Below are positions 52,823 to 61,713 of a stretch of 64,000 nt of DNA, piece after piece (position 1 is the first letter of the stretch; every line of letters begins with the position of its first letter). The DNA comes from Nannocystis bainbridge (GTDB lineage Bacteria; Myxococcota_A; Polyangia; Nannocystales; Nannocystaceae): the NCBI RefSeq assembly GCF_028368995.1, contig NZ_JAQNDL010000003.1, positions 930,001 to 994,000 on the forward strand, given 5' to 3'. Below the pieces are notes generated by a model. It did no database searches. It was not told where the DNA came from and saw nothing but the letters and a program-made list of their open reading frames with translations. The translations under genes and the position numbers were made by a program.

Positions 52823-53548
52823 TCACCTCACGTACAGCAGCGCCGAAAGGAACATGTTGAGGACGATGCACAGCACCGCCGAGTGGACGATCGCGCGATT
52901 GGTCGCGACCCCGACGCCCTCCGCTCCGTCGCGCTTGAGCGCGCGGTAGCCGTGGTAGCAGGACACGAGCGCCACCAGCCAGCCGAACACCACGCCCTTG
53001 AACACACCGGCGGCCAGATCCTCGAGGTGGACGATGTCGCGGACCTGCTCCATGAAGGTCCCGCCGTTGACCCCCATCTGATCGACCGCCGCCCAGTAGC
53101 TGGCCGCCAGGCCGACCACGTCGGCGTAGCCGCACAGCAGCGGCAGCATCAACGTCACCGCCCACAGCCGCGGCGCCACCAGGTGGCGCATCGGGTCGAC
53201 CGCCATCACCTCGAGCGCCTCGACCTGCTCGCTGATCTGCATGTTGGCCAGGCTCGCCGCCAGCGTCGCGCCGATGCGCGCCCCGCAGATCACCGCCGCC
53301 ATCACCGGGTACAGCTCGCGGATCCCTCCGACCCCGCAGAACAGCCCCAGCAGGTCCTGCCCGCCGAAGCGGACGAACGTGCCGTAGGCCTGCACCGACA
53401 GGTTCATCCCCGCGAAGATCGTCAGCAGCGTCAGCAGCGGCAGGCTGCCGACCCCGGCGTCGAGCGCGTGGCGCACGAACTCGTCGCGCGGCGGCAGCCC
53501 GCTGAACTGGGCGACGAGCGCGCGGCGGACGAAGTGCAGGAACTCCAC
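52823..53548 (-). CDS. mlaE: Mla-type permease, second copy
   Basis: 241 residues from GTG, five to six membrane helices, MlaE/DUF140 family. VMAAVICGARIGATLAASLA, MQISEQVEALEVMAVDPMRH and the long ELYPVMAAV block are the family's signature. It starts 2 bases after the first permease gene, which is not a close copy, so the transporter may be a heterodimer in place of the usual MlaE homodimer. The N-terminus (VEFLHFVRRALVAQFSGLPP) is amphipathic. Confidence 0.88.
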   Translation of the reverse strand: MEFLHFVRRALVAQFSGLPPRDEFVRHALDAGVGSLPLLTLLTIFAGMNLSVQAYGTFVRFGGQDLLGLFCGVGGIRELYPVMAAVICGARIGATLAASLANMQISEQVEALEVMAVDPMRHLVAPRLWAVTLMLPLLCGYADVVGLAASYWAAVDQMGVNGGTFMEQVRDIVHLEDLAAGVFKGVVFGWLVALVSCYHGYRALKRDGAEGVGVATNRAIVHSAVLCIVLNMFLSALLYVR

Positions 53549-53550
53549 GC

Positions 53551-54312
53551 CTACACCCCCAACCTTAGAAGCGCCATGCTGACGAAGTAGTCCGCCACGA
53601 GGATCAGCACGATCGTCATGGTCACCGTGTCGTTGGCCGCCTTGCCGACCCCGGCCGCGCCGCCCGACGTGCGCAGCCCGAGGAAGCCCGCGATCAGGCC
53701 CACGGCTGTCCCGAAGGCCATGCACTTGCCGAGCCCGACCCACAGGTCGACCAGCGACACCTGCGCATAAAGATTGGCGAGGAACGACCCGTGGTCGACC
53801 CCCATCACCGGCACCGCGAAGAACCACCCGCTCAGCAGCCCGAGCAGCGTCGTCAGCACGCTGAGCAGCGGCGTCACGATCACGCAGGCGATCAGCCCTG
53901 GCACCACCACGTAGCGGATCGGGTCGACCGACATCACCGCCAGCGCGTCGATCTGCCCGCGCACCTTCATCGTGCCGATGCGCGCCGCGATCGACGAGCC
54001 CGCCTGCGCCGCCACCATCACCGACGCCAGCGCCGGGCTGTACTCGCGGAAGATCGCCGTCGCCAGCAGCGACGACAGCAGGCTCTCGGCCCCGAACATG
54101 CGGAACAGCCCCGCGCCCTGCAGCGAGATCACGGCGCCCACCGGCGCGACCGCGAGCCCGACCGGGATCAGACAGCGCCGGATCAGCAGGTCCATCACCC
54201 GCAACGTTTCATGCAGGTAACGCGGACCCGTCAGCAGACCACGACAAACAGCACAGAGGAACTCGACGAACGCGGCGCACGCTTCAAACCAGCGCAACGA
54301 CCGGTTCAACAC
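53551..54312 (-). CDS. mlaE: Mla-type permease, first copy
   Basis: 253 residues from GTG; GGGGAGG lies 5-6 bases upstream of it. MlaE/DUF140 family: PVGAVISLQGAGLFRMFGAE, ASVMVAAQAGSSIAARIGTM, MKVRGQIDALAVMSVDPIRY. First gene of the four-gene lipid-transport operon. It diverges from the SGNH hydrolase gene. The presence of a second permease directly downstream (52823-53548) is unusual for Mla operons and suggests two different subunits. Confidence 0.88.
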   Translation of the reverse strand: MLNRSLRWFEACAAFVEFLCAVCRGLLTGPRYLHETLRVMDLLIRRCLIPVGLAVAPVGAVISLQGAGLFRMFGAESLLSSLLATAIFREYSPALASVMVAAQAGSSIAARIGTMKVRGQIDALAVMSVDPIRYVVVPGLIACVIVTPLLSVLTTLLGLLSGWFFAVPVMGVDHGSFLANLYAQVSLVDLWVGLGKCMAFGTAVGLIAGFLGLRTSGGAAGVGKAANDTVTMTIVLILVADYFVSMALLRLGV

Positions 54313-54593
54313 GGCCGCCTCCCCGGTTTGTGAAATGTCGCCGACATGGTCCCTCGTGCCTTTTAACCGTGGACCAGGTCCGGAGCGCAACAAAATTCTC
54401 GGCTTCGCCCATCATCCCGGGACCGCTGTGCAGCCGCATGCACGACCGCTGCCAGCCGACTCGCCGGGCGGCCCTGCCTGCGGCGCGGCGTTTTCAGGAG
54501 CCTTGTTCTTTCCGCCCGGAACGCGGCTCGGCCGCCTGCTCGAATGCGCGCAGAGCCTTACCAGACGCCTCGGAACGCCGGTCCTCGGCAAAT

Positions 54594-54622
54594 TTGACTC
54601 CCTGCGCGCGAGCGGCCAATGT
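54594..54622 (+). promoter_or_regulatory. Sigma70-like promoter of the SGNH hydrolase gene
   Basis: TTGACT (54594-54599), a spacer of exactly 17 bases, then CAATGT (54617-54622), which ends 6 bases before the GTG. One of the few complete -35/-10 pairs here, and it would give a leaderless mRNA. Confidence 0.55.
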
Positions 54623-54628
54623 TCCCGG

Positions 54629-56377
54629 GTGAAGCCGGTGAACATACGGCTCGTAACGGCGGCGGTCGGGGCCTCTTTTGGCCTCGCGTGCGGCCCCGGA
54701 TGCGTCACGCCCGGGCCTGCGCAACAAGCACAAGCTGTCGCCCCTCCCGATCCCGCGCCTGGTTCCGGCGGCGCGCCCGAGCCGGTGCAGGTGCACGTAC
54801 CGCCGCCGCCAGGGCCCACCCCCGCGCTCACCGACGCCGCGCGAGACGCCCGACTGTGGGCTCAGCGGGCGATCCTCGGCGAGCGGGCGGCCTTGCTGGA
54901 AGACAGCGCCGGCCAGCCGTTCCCCGTGATCCCCGTCGCAGCCGGGACCGAGCTGCAGGCCGCGATCATGCCCGGCGCCGGCGCCGGCAACCTCGACGCC
55001 TTGCCCGGCAGCGAGGGCACCGGAGCGGGCGGCATCGGCCTCGCGCCGGCGATCAACGGCAACGCCCTCGGCCAGTTCATCCTGCTCCAGCGCGGCGCCG
55101 ACGACCCGCTGCGGCACTTCCACGAGGCCCTGCGGCGCCTCGAGCAGGGCCTCGACGAGGACGGCAAGGTCCGCGTGCTCCTCTACGGCGCCTCGCACAC
55201 CGCCGCCGACATCTACCCGACCTACCTGCGCGCCTACTTGCAAAAGCGCTTCGGCGACGGCGGCCTCGGCTTCTATCCGCTCGCCAAGCCGAGCAAATAC
55301 TCGCGGCCCTACGGCTGCACGATCGACAGCTCGCGCGGCTGGAAGGTCGAGCACGCCCAGCGCTCGGAGGCGCGTGACGACGGCTACTTCGGCCTCCTGG
55401 GCGCCAGCGCCTCGGCCAGCAAGAAGCGCGACACGACCCGCGTCACCTTTAACCCGCCGATCGATCGCAAGGCCGAGCCGCCCGCGGTCAGCCGCTACGA
55501 CCTCTTCTTCCTGCGCCAGCCTGGCGGCGGCAAGTTCCAGGTGCTGTTCGCCGGCAAAAAGGCCTTCATCGTCGACACCAAGGCCAAGCAGGCCGGCCCC
55601 GGCTACCACAGCTTCGAGCGCCCCGGTCCGCCCGAGGCCATCGAGGTCCGGCCCATGGGCGACGGCGAGGTGCGCCTGTTCGGCGTCACCGTCGAGAACG
55701 AGGCCAAGGGCGTCGTCGTCGACACGCTCGGCATCGGCGGCACGCGGGCCTCGAACCACCTCAAGTGGGACGAGTTCGTTTGGGCCGACAACTACAAGCG
55801 CCGCGACCCTGACCTCGTCATCCTCGCCTACGGCAGCAACGAGTCGGTCGACGACGACCAGCCGATCGGCGTCTACAAGAACAACCTGCGCGAGGTCCTG
55901 GCTCGCCTGCGCCGCGCCTCGCCCGACACCAGCTGCGTGCTCGTCGGCCCCGGCGACTTCCCGCTCAAGCGCCCCGACAACTCGCTCGGCCCGCGCCCGC
56001 GCGTCGCCGACATCGTCGCCGCCCAGCGCGAGCTCGCCAGCGAGGCCGGCTGCGCCTTCTGGGACACCGTCCAGTTCATGGGCGGCGAGGGCTCGATGGC
56101 CTACTGGGCCTCGGCCCAGCCGGCCATGGCGATGTCCGACCACCTCCACCTCAACCGCCGCGGCTACACCCGCATGGGCATGGCCCTCGCCGACGCCCTG
56201 ATGTTCGACTTCGACGGCGGGCCCACGCTCGACCCCGGCGGCGACCCCTTGCTCGCCCGCGAGGCCCCGCAGCCCGACCCCACCGTGCCCCCCGGCGCCG
56301 TCCCGGCCGAGCCCGCCAAGCCCGCGCCCGACCCCGAGGCCCCGCCGCTCGCGGTCGTCCCCGCCTCCGCGCCCTGA
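54629..56377 (+). CDS. Exported SGNH-hydrolase-fold protein
   Basis: 582 residues from GTG. Signal ending VGASFGLACGPGC (Cys18 or Cys22 as lipid site), a Pro/Ala linker to about 60, then an SGNH/GDSL domain. Block I is VLLYGASHTAADIYPTYLRA (Ser near 187), with an oxyanion Gly in VVVDTLGIGGTRASNHL and the GSNE Asn near 406. The catalytic pair is DHLHLNRRG near 503. A large insert between the blocks looks like a carbohydrate- or wall-binding domain, as in peptidoglycan O-acetyl esterases. It probably deacetylates or hydrolyses an envelope ester. C-terminal Pro-rich tail. Confidence 0.85.
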   Translation: MKPVNIRLVTAAVGASFGLACGPGCVTPGPAQQAQAVAPPDPAPGSGGAPEPVQVHVPPPPGPTPALTDAARDARLWAQRAILGERAALLEDSAGQPFPVIPVAAGTELQAAIMPGAGAGNLDALPGSEGTGAGGIGLAPAINGNALGQFILLQRGADDPLRHFHEALRRLEQGLDEDGKVRVLLYGASHTAADIYPTYLRAYLQKRFGDGGLGFYPLAKPSKYSRPYGCTIDSSRGWKVEHAQRSEARDDGYFGLLGASASASKKRDTTRVTFNPPIDRKAEPPAVSRYDLFFLRQPGGGKFQVLFAGKKAFIVDTKAKQAGPGYHSFERPGPPEAIEVRPMGDGEVRLFGVTVENEAKGVVVDTLGIGGTRASNHLKWDEFVWADNYKRRDPDLVILAYGSNESVDDDQPIGVYKNNLREVLARLRRASPDTSCVLVGPGDFPLKRPDNSLGPRPRVADIVAAQRELASEAGCAFWDTVQFMGGEGSMAYWASAQPAMAMSDHLHLNRRGYTRMGMALADALMFDFDGGPTLDPGGDPLLAREAPQPDPTVPPGAVPAEPAKPAPDPEAPPLAVVPASAP

Positions 56378-56387
56378 CTTCCTCACG

Positions 56388-56401
56388 CGGGCCGCGGCCC
56401 G
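56388..56401. terminator. Palindrome CGGGCCGCGGCCCG between convergent genes
   Basis: A perfect 14-bp palindrome 10 bases after the SGNH hydrolase stop. Fourteen bases later comes a CCTGTCC-CTTC element and then, on the minus side, the end of the next gene. A shared terminator is plausible; no T-tract. Confidence 0.4.
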
Positions 56402-56461
56402 TGCGAGCGCCTGTCCCTTCGACCAGGTCGAGCCGCGCGCGAGCCTCGACTTCGTCCTCTT

Positions 56462-56950
56462 TTAAAATCTCAGACCGAACGTCAGCCCGACGTGCGTCTG
56501 TCCGTTCGACCATGGCCGAAGAGACATCTTGTTCCCCGGCTGCCCGGACTTCCACGCCTTGCGCGCGACGATCCCGCGGCGCAGCAGGAAGCCGCCGCCG
56601 ACCGCGATCGGCACCGCGAACGCGAACGACAGCGAGCTCGACACCACCGCCGCGACGAACGGGTCGCCGCCGAGCGGACCGGAGCAGACCACAGTCTCGT
56701 CGATCTCCGACATCGCCCCCGACCTGCACGCCTCGCGCACCCGCGCCGCCCGCACCGCCTCGAACGTGCCGACCCCGACCAGCGCCGCCGCCACCGCGGT
56801 CGTCACCGCGCCGAGCCCGATCTCGACATCGCCGCGCTCGCTGAGCGGCGCGCGCGAGGGTGGGGGCTGACGCGGAGGTACGACGACCGCAGCCCCCGAT
56901 CCGCGGGCGCACCCGCACAGCATCGCCACGATCGTCGCCAGCGCTCGCAT
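56462..56950 (-). CDS. Small exported membrane/lipoprotein of unknown function
   Basis: 162 residues. Signal MRALATIVAMLCGC (Cys14; lipobox-like MLCGC), a Pro/Arg stretch, then a hydrophobic helix (about 45-63, GLGAVTTAVAAALVGVGTFE), a Cys-containing loop (REACRSGAMSEIDETVVCSG), a second helix (about 103-125) and a C-terminal end GQTHVGLTFGLRF typical of outer-membrane insertion (terminal Phe). Codons for the last 25 residues lie in repeat-family DNA (56500-56535). I do not recognise a family. Monocistronic. Confidence 0.6.
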   Translation of the reverse strand: MRALATIVAMLCGCARGSGAAVVVPPRQPPPSRAPLSERGDVEIGLGAVTTAVAAALVGVGTFEAVRAARVREACRSGAMSEIDETVVCSGPLGGDPFVAAVVSSSLSFAFAVPIAVGGGFLLRRGIVARKAWKSGQPGNKMSLRPWSNGQTHVGLTFGLRF

Positions 56951-57030
56951 CCTTCGCCTCCCGTTCTACCCGAAAGCCCGAGCCCCAGGCCACCGCCGAT
57001 CGCGTAGGCTCGCCGGCATAGGAGAGTTCC

Positions 57031-58548
57031 ATGGCAAAACGCGCCGAGCGCATCGCCTCCGCCTGCATCGCTTCCACCTTGCTGGCCGTCGCCTGCGGCG
57101 ACTCGTCCCAGGTCAGCGGCACTGACACTGCCCCGACCTCGACCGCCCCGACCGGCCTCACCCTCGACCCGACCGCCGGCACCACCGCGACCGCCACCAC
57201 CGACCCCGGCACCACCGGCGATCCCACCGACACCACCACCACGTCGAGCACCACCGTCACCCCGCCGACCTCGACGACCAGCATCACCGACCCGACGGCC
57301 ACCGATCCGAGCACGTCGACCACCGAGCCGTGCATCGGCCTCGAGTGCCAGATCGATCCGTGCGGCGGTGACCCGAACAAGACCACCGTCTCGGGCATCG
57401 TGTTCGCGCCCGAGGGCACCCTCCCGCTCTACAACATCACCGTCTACGTCCCCGCCGCCCCGCTCGATCCGGTCGTCGAGGGCGTCACCTGTGACACCTG
57501 CGGCGACGGCCTGCCCGGCGACCCGATCGTCGCCACCCTCACCAACACCAGGGGCGAGTTCACCCTCGCCGGCGTGCCCGCCGGGCAGAACATCCCGCTC
57601 GTCGTCAGCGTGGGCAAGTGGCGCCGCGAGGTCGTCCTGCCCGAGGTCGTCGCCTGCAGCGACAACCTCGCCCCTTACGACCTCACGCGCCTGCCCAAAA
57701 ACCAGAGCGAGGGCCACATCCCCAAGATCGCCATGGTCACTGGCGGCGCCGACCCGCTCGAGTGTCTGCTGCGCAAGATCGGCATCGAGGACGGCGAGTT
57801 CACCCCCGAAGCCGGCAGCGGCCGCGTCAACCTGTTCGAGGGCCAGGGCGGCGCCGACCGCTTCAGCGACGACCTCAACCGCGGCGCCGACTTCTCCGGC
57901 GCCAGCACCCTGTGGGGCAGCCTCGACACCTACAAGCAGTACGACATGGTCCTGATGGCCTGCGAGGGCGGGCAGAACGGCGGCGCCAAGTCGAACGCGA
58001 TGCGCCAGAACCTGGTCGACTACGCCGGCCTCGGCGGGCGGATCTTCCTGTCCCACTGGCACAACATCTGGATCGAGGACGGCCCCGACCCGTGGCCGAG
58101 CACCGCCGATTTCGTCAGCGAGCCCGACCTGCCGAACCCCGTCACCGGCAAGATCGACACCACCTTCCCCAAGGGCCTGGCGCTGGCCGATTGGATGCTG
58201 CACGTCGGCGGCTCCGACGTCCACGGCGAGATGCAGATCAAGGAGGCGCAGTACACCGTCGACTCGGTCAACGCCATGACCTCGACGCGGTGGGTCTACA
58301 CCGACTCGCCCGAGAACACGGTCCAGTACTTCACCTTCAACGCCCCCGTCGGCGTGCCCTCCGAGCAGCAGTGCGGCCGCGTGGTCGACAGCGACATCCA
58401 CGTCTCCTCCGGCGACCAGATCGGCGAGCCGTTCCCCTCCGGCTGCGAGACCCAGGGCCTGACACCGCAGGAGAAGGCCCTCGTGTTCATGTTCTTCGAG
58501 CTCTCGGCCTGCCTGATCCCCGACGACGAGGATCCCATCCCCGGATGA
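57031..58548 (+). CDS. Secreted Thr-linker lipoprotein with CarboxypepD-like domain
   Basis: 505 residues. Signal ends TLLAVAC (Cys22), then a Thr/Asp/Pro linker to about residue 97. After a Cys-containing start (CIGLECQIDPCGGDP) comes a domain reading TVSGIVFAPEGTLPLYNITV and GEFTLAGVPAGQNIPLVVSV, an Ig-like carboxypeptidase-regulatory fold. Then ~300 residues with KIAMVTGGADPLECLLRKIG, YDMVLMACEGGQ and RIFLSHWHNIWI, flavodoxin-like or glutamine-amidotransferase-like in rhythm. Role unknown. GGAGA lies 5 bases before the ATG; TAGGCT at 57005-57010. Confidence 0.8.
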   Translation: MAKRAERIASACIASTLLAVACGDSSQVSGTDTAPTSTAPTGLTLDPTAGTTATATTDPGTTGDPTDTTTTSSTTVTPPTSTTSITDPTATDPSTSTTEPCIGLECQIDPCGGDPNKTTVSGIVFAPEGTLPLYNITVYVPAAPLDPVVEGVTCDTCGDGLPGDPIVATLTNTRGEFTLAGVPAGQNIPLVVSVGKWRREVVLPEVVACSDNLAPYDLTRLPKNQSEGHIPKIAMVTGGADPLECLLRKIGIEDGEFTPEAGSGRVNLFEGQGGADRFSDDLNRGADFSGASTLWGSLDTYKQYDMVLMACEGGQNGGAKSNAMRQNLVDYAGLGGRIFLSHWHNIWIEDGPDPWPSTADFVSEPDLPNPVTGKIDTTFPKGLALADWMLHVGGSDVHGEMQIKEAQYTVDSVNAMTSTRWVYTDSPENTVQYFTFNAPVGVPSEQQCGRVVDSDIHVSSGDQIGEPFPSGCETQGLTPQEKALVFMFFELSACLIPDDEDPIPG

Positions 58549-58555
58549 ACCTTCG

Positions 58556-58580
58556 GGCATGTCCATGAGGACATGTCCCA
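58556..58580. repeat. Two-unit palindrome element after the lipoprotein gene
   Basis: Cores CATGTCC at 58558 and CATGTCC at 58572, 14 bases apart, forming GCATGTCC-ATGA-GGACATGT. It starts 8 bases after the stop codon; flanking CCTTCGG and CAAAGG extend the pairing imperfectly. Confidence 0.85.
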
Positions 58581-59261
58581 AAGGCCCGCCACGGCCGCCC
58601 CGCGGGTGACGACGCACCTCCGTCGCCGTCACGCGCGATGCACGGCCCCCGCGAGCAGGTCGCTCCCCGTCGCCGCTCGCGGCGCCGGCCGGGCCGATCT
58701 CCTCGTGGCCGTCTGCGCGCGCACCCCGGCAAGCAGATCCGCGATGTCGCGTTCCGAGGTCGCCGCCCGCCTCGCGGCGGAGGCCCGCGCTCGCCGAAGT
58801 ACGCCGCGCCCCTGCCCCTGAACGCGGACCTCGGTCCTGCGCTCGCCAGTCGCACGCGTCGCGCCCCGCCGCGTGACCCTCTCATCGGCCTCGCATCGAG
58901 CGCCGCGCGAGCGCGGCGCACGGCTTTCATCCGCGTCACTGAACCGCGTGCGACGCTCGCCACCATCGAAGCGCGAGCGCTCCACGAAGCGCGCGGCGCC
59001 TGTCCTCTGCCAGCGCTCGACCCCTCGCGACTCATCGCCGCGAGCGTCTGCGCCTGCTCTCCGGGACATCCACCAGACGCCGGCTGCGCACCCGTGATGA
59101 CGCGAGGACGCGGCGACGCCGGGATCTCGCCGCAAACGGTTCGCGGCGCGCGGGTCCGCGGGCGCGCACCTCCACGCGCGGGCGGACCGGCCCTCGGGCC
59201 GGCCCCCACCAGTTCCCGCGCGTCCCCGTCCGTGGTGCGGCAGATCGCCGGGACCGGCGTT

Positions 59262-59363
59262 GACATGTCCCGAGAGACATGTCGTCTCGCGCGATCGCGC
59301 CCGCCCCTGCGACGCGGCACGCGGGCGTGTTCGCGCCGCGCGGCATGGCCCTTCGGACATCTT
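59262..59363. repeat. Two further two-unit palindrome elements upstream of the kinase
   Basis: First element: CATGTCC at 59264 and CATGTCG at 59278, 14 bases apart. Second element: CATGGCC at 59344 and CATCTTG at 59358, also 14 apart with loop CTTC. Both lie in the noncoding region before the large kinase gene. Confidence 0.75.
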
Positions 59364-59439
59364 GCCGGCGCGGCGCACACAACTCTTCGTCGCGTTGTCG
59401 CCGTCGCGCCTCAGTGTCCTGTAAGATGAGACCCCTGAT

Positions 59440-61683
59440 ATGCCGCCCAACGATCCCAGGCCGCCTGCGAAACCGGTGCCGCGGCCCCGTCCCGCCGCCC
59501 CTGCCAGCGCTGGCGAGATGAGGGCGCCCGGCAAGCCGCCCGCCTCGCAGGCCGGCAACGCCGCGGCCCCGGGCAAGCCGCCCGCCGCCCGCACGCCCAC
59601 GCGGCCTGGCACCGGGTCGCTGCCTGGCGTCACGCCCACGCGGCCCGGCACCGCCGCGCCGGCCGGCGGCACGCCCACGCGGCCCGGCGTCGCCTCGACT
59701 CCCACGCGGCCCGGCACCGCCTCGCCGACCGGCGCCGCGACCTCGCGGCCCTCCACGCCCACGCGGCCCGGCACCGCCGCGGCTGGCGCGGCTCCTGCCC
59801 GCCCTGCCCCGGCCAAGCCGCCCGCGCCGATCGGCCCCGGCTCGGTGCTCGACGGTCGCTACAAGCTCGAGCAGCCGCTCGGCTCCGGCGGCATGTCGAC
59901 GGTCTATCGCGGCACCCACACCCGCACCGGCGGCAAGCTGGCGATCAAGCTGCTCGACCCGCGGCTGTCGGGCAAGGCCGACATGCAGCAGCGCTGCCTC
60001 GCCGAGGCGCGGGCCATGATGGACATTACGAGCAACCACGTCGTGCGCGCCTACGACGTCGGCCAGACCCCCTCGGGGCAGGTGTACATCGTCATGGAGT
60101 ACCTCGAGGGCGAGGACCTCGATCACATGCTCCAGCGCGAGGGCCCGCTGCCGTGGCACCGCCTGGCGAGCATGGCCATGCAGATCTGCAGCGGCCTCAG
60201 CTCGGCCCACGCCAAGGGCACCTACCACCGCGACATCAAGCCGCAGAACTGCTTCCGCGTCACCCTCGATCGCAACCCCGATCACGTCAAGCTCATCGAC
60301 TTCGGCATCGCCAAGGACACCAACAGCGGCCAGGAGCTGACGCAAGACGGCGTCCTGCTCGGCACGCCGGAGTACATGGCGCCGGAGCTGATCGCCACCA
60401 ACGCGACCCCCGACGCCCGCTCCGACATCTACGCCGTCGGCGCGACGCTCTACAAGCTCATCACCGGCACCCCGCCGTTCTCGAGCAAGAACGTCCTCGA
60501 CCTCCTCTACCACCAGAAGCACACCGCGCCCGAGCTGCCGAGCCAGCGCGCGCCCGACCGCAACATCCCCAAGATCGCCGATCAGATCCTGCTCAAGACG
60601 CTGGAGAAGGACCCGGCCAAGCGCTACCAGAGCGCCGACGAGTTCGGCCAGGCGCTGCTCGAGTCGTTCGAGGCCGTGGTCGGCGCGCCGATGGTGCGGC
60701 ACATGAGCCAGCCGTTCTTGATGGCGATCCCCGAGCGCTCGCGGCCCGGGACCACGCCGATCGGCACCGTCGCGCCGGCGAACTCCACGCCGCAGGGCAC
60801 CCCGCGGCCGGGCGCCACCCCGCTCGGCACGCCGACCCTCGACGACGCCGAGTCGGCCACCCACTCGAGCGACCCCGTCGTGCGCGACGAGCTGTCGCGC
60901 TCGCACCAATACGACACCGACGCCCCGCGCCCGGTCACCGGCAAGGACCTCGTGTCTCGCGGCGGCACCCTGCTGTCGCTCGCGCTGGCGTTCGGCCTCG
61001 CCTCCTGGCTGGCCGCGCCGACGCCGGGACCGGGCGACGCCGTCGCCGCCGCCGCGGCCGCCGACCTGCCCGAGCCCGAGCCCGCCAAGGTCGAGGAGCC
61101 GCCGGTCGTCAACCCGCCGCCGAACGACCCGCCGCCTGTCCTCGAGGACACAAAGCCGCCCGAGCCGATCAACGTCCCGCCTGTCCCCGAGGACACCAAG
61201 GTCGAGACCCCGACGGTCCCCGACACCAAGGTCGAAGTCGCCCCGCTGATCGCCGACACCAAGATCGAGGCCCCGCCGCCGGAACCGACCAAGGTCGAGC
61301 CGACGCCTGTCCCCGAGGACACAAAGCCGCCCGAGCTGGCCAAGACCGCCGAGCCCGCCGCGGCCGGCGTGCCCGACCCCGACTTCGGCTACCGCAGCGC
61401 CGAGAAGGAGCTGCGCGACCAGCACAAGTTCCTCCAGAACTGCCTCGACGGCGCCGGCCAGAGCACCGGCAAGCTCAAGTTCACCATCGAGGTCCGCAAG
61501 TCGGGCATGCCGCCGCACAAGATCAAGGTCATCTCGAGCAACGCCGCGGTGCGGACCTGCGTGCGCGGCCTGTTCGAGCAGTTCCCGTTCGACTCCAGCC
61601 CGCGCGGCGGCGCCTTCTCGTACTCCTACAACAACGGCAAGACCTCCTTCGAGAAGCTGCCGCTGTCGACCCCCACTCCCTAG
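59440..61683 (+). CDS. Transmembrane Ser/Thr protein kinase with AgmX-like C-terminus
   Basis: 747 residues. Disordered N-terminus (1-140) with six TPTRPG repeats. Kinase domain about 143-415: GSGGMSTV, Lys170 (LAIKLLD), HRDIKPQN (263-270), DFGIAK (287-292), GTPEYMAPE. A Thr/Pro linker, then one membrane helix (about 508-526), a Pro/Glu periplasmic stalk containing three PV[LP]EDTK copies encoded by repeat-family DNA, and a C-terminal domain with two Cys (QNCLDGAG, VRTCVRGLF) like the AgmX/PglI or TonB-like ends of myxobacterial proteins. It would sense the periplasm. TAAGAT ends 12 bases before the ATG. VKOR-DsbA follows after 13 bases. Confidence 0.92.
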   Translation: MPPNDPRPPAKPVPRPRPAAPASAGEMRAPGKPPASQAGNAAAPGKPPAARTPTRPGTGSLPGVTPTRPGTAAPAGGTPTRPGVASTPTRPGTASPTGAATSRPSTPTRPGTAAAGAAPARPAPAKPPAPIGPGSVLDGRYKLEQPLGSGGMSTVYRGTHTRTGGKLAIKLLDPRLSGKADMQQRCLAEARAMMDITSNHVVRAYDVGQTPSGQVYIVMEYLEGEDLDHMLQREGPLPWHRLASMAMQICSGLSSAHAKGTYHRDIKPQNCFRVTLDRNPDHVKLIDFGIAKDTNSGQELTQDGVLLGTPEYMAPELIATNATPDARSDIYAVGATLYKLITGTPPFSSKNVLDLLYHQKHTAPELPSQRAPDRNIPKIADQILLKTLEKDPAKRYQSADEFGQALLESFEAVVGAPMVRHMSQPFLMAIPERSRPGTTPIGTVAPANSTPQGTPRPGATPLGTPTLDDAESATHSSDPVVRDELSRSHQYDTDAPRPVTGKDLVSRGGTLLSLALAFGLASWLAAPTPGPGDAVAAAAAADLPEPEPAKVEEPPVVNPPPNDPPPVLEDTKPPEPINVPPVPEDTKVETPTVPDTKVEVAPLIADTKIEAPPPEPTKVEPTPVPEDTKPPELAKTAEPAAAGVPDPDFGYRSAEKELRDQHKFLQNCLDGAGQSTGKLKFTIEVRKSGMPPHKIKVISSNAAVRTCVRGLFEQFPFDSSPRGGAFSYSYNNGKTSFEKLPLSTPTP
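61135..61321. repeat. Three CCTGTCC-NNGA-GGACA elements in the kinase stalk
   Basis: At 61135-61150 (loop TCGA), 61180-61195 (CCGA) and 61306-61321 (CCGA). Each is one repeat-family hairpin (CCTGTCC plus GGACA 14 bases on) read in the same frame as PVLEDT, PVPEDT and PVPEDT. Their spacings (45 and 126 bases) are multiples of three, so they were copied or kept as protein repeats. Confidence 0.8.
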
Positions 61684-61693
61684 AGGTCTTCGG

Positions 61694-61713
61694 GACATGT
61701 CCTCCACGACATC
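61694..61713. repeat. Two-unit palindrome element spanning the VKOR-DsbA start
   Basis: Cores at 61696 (CATGTCC) and 61710 (CATCTCA), 14 bases apart. The ATG of the next gene is inside the first core, so the element supplies the start codon and the residues MSSTTSQ. Confidence 0.75.

Larger units (their letters stand above)
58549..59439. other. 890-base gap with repeat elements, no gene found
   Basis: I find no supported gene on either strand; open frames are long only because of the base composition. The region holds three two-unit repeat elements (58556-58580, 59262-59284, 59342-59363). Near its right end TAAGAT (59422-59427) ends 12 bases before the kinase ATG. The middle (about 58600-59060) is a run of CG-rich words and may be the remnant of a degraded gene. 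Confidence 0.5.

Noticed and set aside
58600..59060. Possible gene in the 890-base gap before the large kinase
   Set aside because: Frames on both strands are open but repetitive (Arg/Pro/Ala), without start signals or a recognisable domain.
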